From the NCBI GenBank assembly GCA_000827205.1, contig KN832556.1, forward strand, positions 351,436-415,435: DNA of 64,000 bases, given 5' to 3'. Position 1 is the stretch's first letter, and each line of letters opens with the position of its first letter. The DNA is from Plicaturopsis crispa FD-325 SS-3 (lineage: Eukaryota > Basidiomycota > Agaricomycetes > Amylocorticiales > Amylocorticiaceae). Below are positions 1-12,042 of this stretch, piece by piece. The notes under the pieces are model-generated. The model was not told the DNA's origin, did not search any database, and saw only the letters and a program-made list of their open reading frames with translations. The position numbers and the translations under genes are program-made.

Positions 1-3000
1 CAGCCGTACTCGACAGCGCCATAACGACGACATCGACAATGAGACTGCAATGAATATCGACCCTTCCGACGAGGAGCCACTTCCCGCAGATATGTCAGAC
101 GGAGGCTCGGACGGCCAGCCCATGGCTGTCGATCCAGCTCGGGCAGCTAGCGAACCGATTGCTATCGCAGACGACATCCCCAATTCACCTGGGCATTTCA
201 ACGGCGACTTTTTTGGGGAGCACTACGAGGACGGGGATTTTGATGGTGACATCCCAGACCTAGCCTCGGACACCTCTGACGACGAGTACTGCGAGAACTC
301 TGACTCTGATTCCGATTCATCGGAGTCGGATGAGGATGTCGAGTATGACGAAGAGCCTTGCGCGGACCCAGACTCTCGCGACAATATTGCGGAGGCGAGT
401 AGCGCGCAGGAACGCAACCGCTTGGCTGAGCATCGTGCCGCCGTTGAAGAGCGTTACCTTTCGCCTCCACATGTCCAAGAGTTTCCGGGCCGCGCTGGTG
501 AGCGCTTGCAAACAGCGAAGGAGGATTCGGGCTATCACAAGTACAAAGATTGGCTGGGGGACGATTGCATGTGGGCACCGTTCGCCTCTCGTCTAGAATG
601 GGAGGTTGCGCGTTGGGCAAAAACGCGTGGTCCGGGGTCCACAGCCTTCACGGAATTGCTCTCCATTGAGGGTGTAAGTTCACATCCTTTTTAGCTTATT
701 GGAGACCATCACTGATCATTCGTGCAGGTCCAGGAGAAACTCGGGCTTTCCTTTGCGAATACAAAGCAGCTCAACAAGATAATCGATAACGACCTACCGA
801 AACGTCCGCGCTTCCACCCCCGATCCATCAAAGTCGCTGGGGAAACGTACGATGTATACTTCCGCGATGTTCTTGAATGCGTCAAAGCACTGTACGGGGA
901 TCCCGAATTTGCTCGCCATCTCGTATTTGCCCCCGAACGTCACTACACCGACGCCGACCGGACAGTGCGCATGTTCCATGACATGCACACCGGGAAATGG
1001 TGGTGGGAGACGCAAGTAAGTGTCCGTAATACATGCCATCCATTATGTAGCCAATCTAATATTTTCTCTGCTCTAACAGAAGGCAGTAGAGGCTCGTACA
1101 CCTGGGGCAACTATCGCACCCATCATCATCTCTTCCGACAAAACTCAGATTACATTATTCCGCAACAAAACTGCTTACCCCGTCTACATGACCATCGGCA
1201 ACATTCCTAAGGATATCCGGCGCAAGCCCTCTCGCCGTGCATATGTCCTCCTCGGCTACCTTCCTACCTCTCGCCTCGAGCACATTACCAATAAAGAATC
1301 TCGTCGCCGCACCCTCGCAAACCTTTTCCACGCGTGCATGCGACGCATACTACACCCTCTAAAGATCCCCGGACAGAGCGGAATTCCTATGTCCAGTGGC
1401 GACGGAGTGGTCCGACGTGTGCATCCCATTTTCGCTGCGTTCGTGGGCGACTATCCCGAGCAGGTACTCGTCACCGGTGTCAAGAACGGTGACTGTCCGA
1501 AATGCGAGATTGCGCGGCCCGATCGTGGCGACGGTGACGCAGAATTCGAGTTTCGTGATCTGGAGCGTGTTCTCGACGCTTTACAGCAGTTCGACGACGA
1601 CAACTTTGAGAACATCTGTAAAGAAGCAGGTGTCAAACCACTGTTCCACCCGTTCTGGGAGGACCTTCCATACGTCGACATCTACCGTTCTATAACACCC
1701 GACGTGCTGCACCAGCTGTACCAGGGTGTTATCAAGCATCTCATCGAGTGGGTTACAAAGGCGGTGGGGCCTGACGAGGTCGACGCGCGCTGTCAGCGAC
1801 TGCCGCCAAATCATAACATACGCCTCTTCATGAAAGGGATCACAGGCCTCTCGCGAGTAACGGGCGAAGAGCACAATCAAATGTGCCGGTTCCTCATGGC
1901 CCTTGTAGTCGACGTGCGATTGCCTGGTGGTCCGAATGCGAGGGCGCGGCTTGTGCAGGCTGTCCGAGCCCTGCTCGACTTTCTCTACCTCGCGTGTTAC
2001 CCCCGACATACCACGGAGACCCTCGACCTTCTCGACGACGCGCTTCAGCGATTCCACGCGAACAAGGACATATTTGTCGATCTCGGTATTCGCGAGGACT
2101 TCAACATACCAAAATTACATTTCCTGCGGCACTACGTTCTGTGTATCAAGATGTTTGGCACAACAGATAACTATAACACAGAATATACCGAGCGCCTTCA
2201 CATCGATCTCGCCAAAGACGCGTACCGGGCGACAAATCACAAGGACGAGTATCCGCAGATGGCTCTATGGCTTGAGCGGAAGGAGAAGGTTCTACAACAC
2301 GACCGGTTTATACGATGGCGTTTAGCGGGCTGTCCTGATAATGACAGCTGGCGCCCACCTGACATCGAGTACCGCCTGCATCTCAAGATGGCGCGGACAC
2401 CGTCCGTAGATGCTGTCCCATTCGAGTCCCTCGAAAACGATTACAAGGCCACGTATTTTCAGGACGCCTTCGCTCGTTATCTTGTTCAGTTCAAGAACCC
2501 GGACTTCACCAACGCCCAAATCGAAGCTGCCGCCCGAAATACCTGCCTGCCGTTTCAGAAAGTTGCCGTCTATCACAAGGTCAAGTTCTGGAACCAAGAT
2601 GCTCTTGGCCATGAGGGTACTACATTTTCGGATACGCTCGACACAATCCATGTTCGTCCGATGCGACAGAATGCTCGCGGGAAACTCGTTCCAGGCCGGT
2701 TTGATACCGCTTTGGTCAATGACGGCACCGGTGGGCGTACAGGGGTGAAAGGTATGGATACTCATGTGCCGCTTGCTATGGTTTTACTAAAAAATGTACA
2801 GGATATCGTGTTATGCAAGTCCGCGCAGTGTTTTCGCTTTCGAAGGCTGCACTAGACCGCATGTTCCCTGACCCATCAGAGCCTCGTCCGCCAAAGCATC
2901 TAGCTTACGTGGAGTGGTTTACACCATTCTCCGTGAATCCTGAACCGCACTACGGCATGTACAAAGTCAAGCGAGTGGTGCGCGACGGGCAGCGGATCGC

Positions 3001-3292
3001 CAGCATCATCCCGGTGTCAAGGATTCGGCGCAGCGTTCATCTTTTTCCCAAATGGGGACCGGTTGCACCGCGAGAATGGAAGAGCAGCAGTGTCTTGGAC
3101 GATGCACCCGCGTTCCTTGTCAATTGCTGGCTCGATCGCCACAGCTATATCACTTTGTATTAATTCGGGCTACCTTGTTTCACTTTCGTATTTGCGTGAC
3201 AATAATTTGACTAAACGGCTTTACTTTTTTCTATTCTACCATCGTGCATACGAATTACAGGTAAATTAGAGGGATTAGAGTCTCTTACAGTG
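1..3292 (+). mobile_element. Plavaka-type (CACTA-like) DNA transposon, left end outside the window
   Basis: The element carries the transposase described in the next entry. Its right boundary is placed at the CAGTG pentamer at 3288-3292. CACTA-group elements usually end in CAGTG or TAGTG, and the complement here begins CACTGTAAGAGACTC, which would serve as the terminal inverted repeat. The matching left repeat and the target duplication lie beyond position 1, so the boundary is inferred. About 125 bases of AT-rich sequence separate the transposase stop from the proposed end. Base composition matches neighbouring genes and the coding frame is undamaged, so the insertion looks young, or the copy is kept in function. 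Confidence 0.7.
2..3163 (+). CDS. Plavaka transposase, 5' partial
   Basis: Spliced as 2-673, 728-1015, 1080-2751 and 2802-3163. The phases agree, giving at least 997 residues with no internal stop. The frame is open to the left edge, so the true start, and probably the N-terminal zinc-finger region usual in this family, lies outside. An acidic Ser/Asp-rich stretch (about residues 75-120) is followed by the conserved Plavaka core: the block around GKWWWETQ, then AYPVYMTIGNIPKDIRRKPS, then VLVTGVKNGDCPKCEI, and later PDVLHQLYQGVIKHLIEW and IPKLHFLRHY. Plavaka is a transposase family abundant in Agaricomycetes. The catalytic residues were not assigned. The product would act in the nucleus on the element's own ends. 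No disabling change was seen in the part visible here. Confidence 0.85.
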
Positions 3293-5386
3293 TCTACATA
3301 CTTTTGCGTACTTTAGCGCTACATTGGCAGTTGTTAAAGGATTTTAAGAATCCACCGTTTTCCTGATGAGTCTTTTGCCGTCTTCTTCAAAGGCTGATCA
3401 GTGAGCTTGAGGGCCCGGTACATCCGAGCCTGAGCTGAATCCCGCGCAGGTGCTGCACTGCAGCTGCGCGCCGCAATATATCGACGTGATAGAAATGTTG
3501 CGCAAATGTCAGATATTCTCGAGAGAAATGAGGGCAGTATGATCGGATATCTTGGAATACTTCTGGCATTTGCACGGGGTCGAATCTATAGAATGATTTG
3601 AGAAAATCTGCACAAAATCTGACATTTTTCTCAAATTCCGCCACATGCGAAATGAGCGACGTTGTGCTGTGTAAATGTTAGCTGCGATTTTGCGGCGAAT
3701 ACCCCGCTCAAGTAAAAGCTCGTACCGTAGCCATCTTTCCGATCCAGCAAAAAGCTCCTACAGTCCGAGTCAATTCGAGGGGCACAAGGTAAAGTTTTGA
3801 AGCTTAGTCGGCTGGGTTGCGCCATAACTAATGGTCATGCCAGCGGTATGCAGCCTCGACTAAAAACACTGCAACTGGTCAATGTGTTCAACGCTCATCC
3901 TTGATCCTGGCGGTATCGTGCAACTTAACATTAAGGTCCGTTCAAATTCGCGGAAGCGAAAGTCGGAAGTTGCTGAACTTCTGCGACGACAATGGTATTT
4001 GATATGGATAGGAATCCACTTGAAGGCGAAGGCGAGCCTGAGGCTGTCAGACAGTCCTGCAGAACGTTTGGAAATGCTGAGAGGGATGCGTTTCCGAATT
4101 TCGTGACAAACACAAAAACAAAAGTGTGCGCATGTACTAGGCCTGATCGAAGCTACTAAGTCCTTCCTCCGCGGTCCGACCTCTCCATCTAGTAAGCACT
4201 GCGTCTTGACTGCGTCCATCATGTTCAAACTTCATTCCTTAGATTCGATTCCTACAAATCACTGCTACGCTTCAGTAACAGCCAAGCACATGCCTCAGAC
4301 TGCAGTGCGGTAGTTGACTACAGCTCTAGCGACACTGTCACAGCATTGCATGGATTACCTACGGTGACAATGCTTCTCAACGTGAGATACTGTCTCGAGC
4401 CTCGCAGGTTCACTGGAAGTAACCTCGAAGAGACGATTGGCTCATACTCGTACGTTCCTCCACGATGATCAAATATCTTCTGGACTTTTTGTGCTTTATT
4501 CTCATAGATAGTTTCGAACCAAAAATGCATGCCCATTCGTGAGCTCATCTAGCATTAAGCGTGTGTGCATATGCGCGGACGCACCCCTGGTAAGTCTGTC
4601 GCATCACACGCACTCACACTCTATATTGGCTGACCGACGGATGGTGGTTGGTCGGCGACGGGCGTGGTAGACTATCCCGTCGTGGGAAGGGAACGCATCA
4701 ATACCATCTCACTCTTTTTCATCCACGTCAACGGTACCGATGTCGCCCGCTCTCTCGTTAGGCGGCGGGCACTATGTTATATGGAAAACCCAAGCCAAAG
4801 GGCGCGACAGCCGTGCGTGCCACCATTTACAGGTGTCCTATTTCTGTGGCTAGCCAAAGGCTAATATGCTCGCGCTAGGCAGTAAATTTCCTCGCACTAG
4901 TATGCAGTTCAGCATGTGCACAAACTCGCCAAATATGTCTGTACCTATGGTGCGACTATTCGCTTTGCGACGAGGGAATTTGGGGGCTGGTCGACGCTTT
5001 ACCCTTGGCCCGGGACAAAAAATAGACATCGCAATCCGTGTTACCGATGCCTTCATTCACCCTACGCAACGCTGTGAACGCTATCTCGCTTCAGCCGTGT
5101 GCGAGACTCAGTTTCGCATTGGACGCATGAGGACGCATGCTATTCTACCACGTCGGATGCACACATGGCCAGTATAGGCGTCGTGTATGTAGCTCCTCGC
5201 GAAACCTGCAATATTATTGGCTCACTCTGTGGTTCATGTATGTTGCAGAACTTCACACTCCCCGTAATGCTTGCCTACAAATCGGGTCAAGCAGAGGTCG
5301 AGGAGGTATAAAATGTCCATGGGCAAATCCTCAATTTTACCAGGACACCCCAGCAGTCTCCTACACCGGTCGATCCTTCCTCTGCA
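3293..5386. other. Intergenic region upstream of peroxidase 1, no gene recognised
   Basis: About 2.1 kb between the transposon end and the first peroxidase. The open frames are short, low in conserved composition and cannot be joined by plausible introns. The last 170 bases hold the peroxidase promoter elements listed separately. Nothing else could be supported. Confidence 0.5.
5216..5313 (+). promoter_or_regulatory. Promoter of manganese peroxidase 1: inverted CCAAT box and TATA box
   Basis: An inverted CCAAT box, ATTGGCTCAC, lies at 5216-5225 and a TATAAAA box at 5307-5313. The TATA box ends 73 bases before the start codon. A single TGCACAC at 5158-5164 matches the degenerate metal-response consensus TGCRCNC reported for fungal peroxidase promoters, but such a match is expected often by chance. 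The same order and spacing of the first two elements is found at peroxidase 2. Confidence 0.55.
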
Positions 5387-6942
<1,556 letters not shown>

Positions 6943-7150
6943 ATTGGGCCCGCCACTCTTTACTTTGCTGCGCAAAATCGTCCGCGGGTATTCTTATCCT
7001 CAGTCTTAAGTTTATATCTTCCTTCAACAGGGTTGTTAGATACAGGAAATCTTATCCGGTGCATGTATCTGTGTACTATTCAAAATGCATTTCAGCGATT
7101 ACTTTTGCTGTCCATGAGATGCCCTGAGGGAGAACTTCGCGATGTTATGT

Positions 7151-8170
7151 TTAATTGGAGTCCATCCATGCTTTCAAAGCTACCCGTCTAGCGTTAACTA
7201 ATTCCTTGGCCTGTGCCCACATATCGCCCTCGGCCTCAGGGACGTGCAATAAACGCCTCCCGCCGTATAGTAGTCCCGCAAGCGCTACAATGCGCGGATC
7301 CGCCAACCCCAATGCTGCGTATCCGTCCGCATGGTCCTCGTACAGCACCCACTTCAAGGCGTGCAACAGCTGGCTGTTCTCCGGACACAGGATAAGACAT
7401 ATCTCTAGCTGTGGGCAGCTTTGCATCACGCGCTCCATGTCTGCAAATTTCGCTGGGTCGTGTGTGTCGAAGTCCAAGAAGTCAAACGCGAGGTACCGCA
7501 ATGCAGACATGGGCGCGAGACTCGGCCAGTGCTGCCACATTTCCCAAATGTCCTTGATCTCGAGATGCGTGACATGAGCAAATATTGGGAGCTCGAATTT
7601 GGGTCGGTGCATCCCGGTCAACTGGTACAAGGAGGACGATAGCCGTTTCGGGCGCAGACTGCCTCGCACAACTGGCTCGAATAGTGATGGATATTCGATG
7701 AAGTTGAAGGGTATCCAGCCACTTCCGAAGATAGGATCCGGCCAGTAAACAAATGATGTCGCCGCAGTACAGGCGCCAAAAACTGCCATGATGCCCTCCT
7801 GGTCGTCCCCCTTAGTCGGCATGAACGTGATACGGATGTCCTTTACGGACTTGCCAATGAAGTTCTGGGGTTTGGTTGAGCACGGGCTGCCCCGTTTGGC
7901 AGCATCGGAGACTACGTTTCGCATGAAGAGGCTCAGCTGGCCACCATTTTCCAGGACCACTCTCTCGTAGATGATGGGCTCGACCCTAAACATTGTGTTA
8001 TGCCGACATACAATATGTCAAAGGCGCTACCAGTCTTGTTACCGATGACATGCTCACCAGCATTGAACCCGACGAGCAGTCCTGGCTAGTTGACAAGCAG
8101 TATACGAGTCATCTTGAGCGGCAATTTCAAACACAATGCGCTCAACATCATGAGGTAAGGCTGATATCAT
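7151..8170 (-). CDS. F-box-like Agaricomycete protein A
   Basis: Two exons on the minus strand, 8058-8170 and 7151-7985, give 315 residues. The start was set from the conserved N-terminus ISALPHDVERIVFEIA, which resembles an F-box helix. The intron splits the Trp codon exactly as in the paralogue at 21.2 kb. The body matches that paralogue throughout, for example the YWPD, RGSLRPKR, QLTGM, FAHVTHLE and CPQLEICLILC blocks, followed by a C-terminal helix rich in Arg and Ala. Such short F-box-like or LRR-less proteins are multiplied in mushroom genomes. A role as a ubiquitin-ligase adaptor is only inferred. It is tail-to-tail with peroxidase 1. Confidence 0.8.
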
Positions 8171-8643
8171 TGTGAACTATAGATCGTCACGTTAGAGTAT
8201 AAAAAGACGGCAAAGGAAAGTGCATACTGGAATGGGATCGGGGTTTTTGCCAGTGGGGCGCAACGGATAGCAGCTAAGTTATATGAACCTGCTGTTTAAC
8301 TTGTGTTCAGGTCAGTGAGGAACAGTGCGAAAAGAGTCGACTCAAGCAAGCGCTACATCATTACAATCCTATTGATTCAATTTGAAGACTTCAGAGTTAC
8401 AGTGATCTTTCAGACTCAGCTAGAATAAGACTTCAAGTTTTGTAGTCTTTTGAGCTCCGATTGAAAGTCTACTTGACGCGTTTCGTCACACAATCTTATA
8501 CCGCCACGACATACGCGTGCGCGACACGTACCCCGCAGCTGGAAACGACGACAAGTAGTCGTAGCGTCCCCGTACTCTGTTCTAAATAATCTGCTGGTCA
8601 TTCTCTTTTCGTTGTCCGTCTGTCAGTGAGATTAGGAGCAAAA
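8171..8643. other. Divergent intergenic region between F-box-like gene A and GOT1
   Basis: About 470 bases that should contain both promoters. No coding potential and no clear TATA element close to either start were seen. Confidence 0.4.
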
Positions 8644-9294
8644 ATGTGGTTGTCTGACGGGCAGAGTGAGTTCCAACATGCTCAGCTCATGGCTGCACCT
8701 ACTTAACGTGCCGCTGGACCAGAAATCGGTGTGGCCTTGACGTCTTTTGGCGCACTCTTCATGCTGCTGGGCGTCGTCCTATTCTTCGACGGTGCCCTTC
8801 TTGCTCTCGGAAACGTCTGCCCCCTTCACCGCATATTCTCTCCGGCTGTCTGCTGAACATTGTGATCGCGTATAGGTGCTCTTCATCTCGGGATTGACTC
8901 TCATCATCGGCCCGCAAAAGACTTTCTACTTCTTCGCTAGGAAGCAGAAGATACGGGGCACAGCGTGCTTCCTGGGCGGTATTTTGCTCGTATTCTTGAA
9001 ATGGCCCTTCATTGGCGTCATCGTAGAGACATTTGGGTTTTTGAATCTTTTCGGGTAAGCCTAAACGCTCTGCTCGTAGAATGTGTAGACTTACACTCGC
9101 GTATGCACCTTTTGTAGCGACTTTTTCCCTGTTATATTGACGTTCCTCCGGCAATTACCATTCATCGGTAATTTGCTGACTCTGCCATATATTAGAGACG
9201 TATGTTCTCTCTACACGTACACGCGATGGTCACTGACCTGATGAGTTGACAGGTTGCAGATAGGGTTGCAGGCTCCCGAACGTCTGCGGTCTGA
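8644..9294 (+). CDS. GOT1: GOT1, Golgi transport protein
   Basis: Exons 8644-8665, 8723-8814, 8876-9054, 9118-9199 and 9253-9294 give 138 residues, the usual length for the Got1/Sft2-like family. The N-terminus MWLSDGQKIGVALTSFGALF aligns with yeast Got1. The hallmark block LIIGPQKTFYFFARKQKIRG follows, then the segment ending FLRQLPFIGNLL. Four hydrophobic membrane spans are visible. The protein acts in the ER-Golgi membrane in vesicle traffic and COPII or Golgi SNARE function. The first exon is only 22 bases. The third exon begins GTGCTC after a TATAG acceptor, and the preceding donor gtctgc is weak. Confidence 0.93.
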
Positions 9295-9462
9295 GTTATC
9301 TTGTGTCATCCATGTTGCTTCGAAATACAGCAAACGTGACTGCATCTATGTGAGTGCAGAACTACAACTATGAAAGCAAGAACATGGATAGGACGTAGTA
9401 GGTCGCTTCGGCGGGGCTTGCAGAAGGATCACGAACACAAATAAGCAGTGAATAATAATTGA

Positions 9463-11654
9463 CTAGATTACATCGGCCTCATTCAGCTCGTCCGTCTCGC
9501 CGTCTACGATCTCTCGCCACCGCCTCTCGAGCTCGCCTCGCTCTTTTGCACCGAAACTCGCACCACTACCCACGACACTCGTGATAACGCGCACTGCCTC
9601 GTCCCCCCTTCCCTTCCCGAGCAACCACCCCGCCCACCGAAGGGTCGCCTCCGGTGCATCGATGCTTCGCCAGTGCTCGTACACCTGCTTTAACACATCC
9701 TCGCGCGGCTCGTCCGCACGCGCCTCCACTGCGAACATCTCCGCCCAAACGCGTCCAGTTACATGCCATTTCCCCGCCATCCTGCGCACGTGGTGGGATT
9801 CCGCGTGAGGCGCGGCTGCCCAGCGGAGCAGCAGTGACTCGTGGATAGGCGCAAGGGAGGCGTCTCGCATGCTTTCAGCAAGAAGGCCTTCTAGGACCGT
9901 CGTCCCCTGCTCCGGCAGGTGATCGAGCCCCCATGTCCATACGTCTTCAACGGCAGGGTCTAATGGGTATACAGATTTGCGTGATTCTGTCCAGGCCTTG
10001 GTCGTATCTGCCGTGTTTGCGAAGCGCGATTCGGCGTCCAGTCGAGCAAGCCACAACTTCCCGCTCGTTGGGGACGCAGCGGTGTAACGCCGTGCTAACC
10101 GAAGAATTTTCTCGGGCGACGAAGAGGGGAATAGTTCAGGTGAGGGGCATGTATTTGCGAATGTGAGTGTAGTGATGTGCGCGGCCGAAAGGGCGGGGGA
10201 TGGTGTAGATTGTGATTTTATGAGCGCGCGGAGCGTGGATGTCAAATATGCACGCTGGTAAATCGCAAGTTAGCACCAGCACGTTTAAGTTACACTGAAA
10301 GGGCTTTTGGCACTCACTAGATGTAGATCCGTCTCCTCGCGTGTACACCATTTTGTCACGAAAGCCCCATATACGACACACCAGTCTTCGCGTCGCTTGT
10401 CCTCCGCGTTCTTGATGCCCTCCGTGAACTTGGAGTTGGCATCTCGTAATGCGTCGACTAGCTCTTCTCCGTCCAATGTGGTCTGGTCTAGGAGGAGAGT
10501 GACAGCGCGGGGCTCGTGTGACAGTGTATTATCGAAGAGATTACGGAGGTACGAGATGAGGTCGTCGCGGAGAGCTGGAGGCGCTGGGTAAGTCGCGAGA
10601 AGTGTGTAGAGTGAGGAGAAGAGGGGTAGTGTCGGTAGTGCTAGAAAAGGATGTCGATATTTAGCAATTGCTGAGAGAAAAAAGCTGATGCGCTTACCTT
10701 TGACAGCACTCGAGACAACGGACTTTACAATGGCACCCTCCATAATTTCCCGCCGGACGGCATCACCTTGATCACCCTCTTCATCTGCATCCTCCTCCAT
10801 CCTTTGCACATCTCCTCCTTCTCCCAAGACGTCCATGTCCGTGTCCACACTCTTTCCTTTCCCTTTCCCTTTTCCGATGTCCACTCCAAGAATGCCCCAC
10901 CGCCGTCGCAGCCCTTCGACGAAACCCATCTCCATCTTCACATACTCTGTCCACATCTCGACGCTATCCGCGTTCAGTCGTAGTCCACGCTGAAGTAATG
11001 CGCGAGCAGCTGCGGGCGAAAGATGGTCCAGCTCATGCGAAGCCGATAAGATGTAGAGTGCAGGAACATTTGGGTGCAGTTGTAATGCACTGCTCGGCGT
11101 CAGCGTAGCCATGTTGTGTACGACGAAATACGCACCGTGCGGAAACTCGTCCCACAAGTGCACGCGCACCCTCGCGCTTCGCTACTTGGATGTACTGCAC
11201 CCACAATCCCACATCCGCTCCGAATTTCTTGAGCGCACGCTCGAATATTTGGAACACCCGTCGCACGAGTGCGTAGTCCGATATCGACGGCGGGGGTTTA
11301 GTATCTGCGTCTTTTTCTGTTGATCGCCTATTCAGGGGGGGCGTTGTCTGACCGTAAGATATTCACGTACGCTGTCGCTCGACGCGCTTGCGCCGCAGAT
11401 GCTCGAGGCCCATAGCGTACGATGCGTACCGCAAAAAATCGGCCTTCTTGGGTACGCGACGCACAAGGGCTGTCTCGAACGCGGTGTTCTTTTTCATGAT
11501 CTGCTTGATCTCTTTCTGCGCACGAACTGCGTGGGTCAATGTGCTAAAAGCGCGTACAATTCTGCGGTTTACTGACTTGTGTGAAGATGTTTTTCTCGGC
11601 GAGATCCTTGAGCTCGGCGAGCATCTGCTCTTGTTGGAATTGGACCCTCTCCAT
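9463..11654 (-). CDS. UTP6: UTP6, U3 snoRNA-associated SSU processome protein
   Basis: Six exons on the minus strand (11577-11654, 11371-11515, 11136-11316, 10698-11089, 10318-10640, 9463-10254) give 636 residues. The N-terminus MERVQFQQEQMLAELKDLAE and the following EIKQIMKKNTAFETALVRR match Utp6 proteins. HAT (half-a-TPR) repeats run through the middle and C-terminal half. A low-complexity Gly-Lys and Asp/Glu-rich insert sits near residue 220. Utp6 is part of the nucleolar machine that cleaves pre-18S rRNA. The acceptor of intron 1 was chosen at cgtgcgcag because only that choice restores the conserved Gln-Lys-Glu-Ile junction. The gene is divergent from the adaptin, with a 388-base shared promoter region. 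Confidence 0.92.
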
Positions 11655-12042
11655 GGCTGCGAGATCGGGGGTGTAGACAGTAATACAAGTGCCAAACGTA
11701 TGCTGCAAGTATAGAGCAGCTGCAGAATTTTGAAAGCATTTCTGAGGGGAAAATGTTTTCGGCTTTCTCCGAACGCCCCTAGTGGTAAGTAGCTGCACAC
11801 GGCCTGCTCTAAGCACTCAGCAAACTCAGAACGTCCATCTCTCGACAGCCGCTGGGCACTGGCAACGCTGGATCCTCATCTGTCTTGACGACTGACCGCT
11901 TTGATACCAGGGAACTTGACCTGGAACACGACCTACACGATACCGCAGAGCGCCTAGTAGCACCGAAACGCGACATCCCTACGACATCCTACGAACGACC
12001 AGTATTCACGCACGCTCGAGTGCTCGATATCAAACGCTAAAC
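11655..12042. promoter_or_regulatory. Shared divergent promoter region of UTP6 and the AP-4 epsilon-like gene
   Basis: 388 bases lie between the two start codons. The region is rich in CGA and CGT words and shows no clear TATA box, which fits housekeeping promoters. Individual sites could not be assigned. Confidence 0.35.

Noticed and set aside
2322-2765. Long minus-strand open frames inside the transposase.
   Set aside because: They are antisense to a conserved coding exon and show no motif.
3387-4228. Minus-strand frames behind the transposon, first suspected to be a degraded gene.
   Set aside because: No motif, no consistent splice sites, and no relay of frames as seen for a decayed gene.
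5158-5164. A metal-response element as strong evidence for manganese control of peroxidase 1.
   Set aside because: The consensus TGCRCNC is too loose; a single match in this length is expected by chance.
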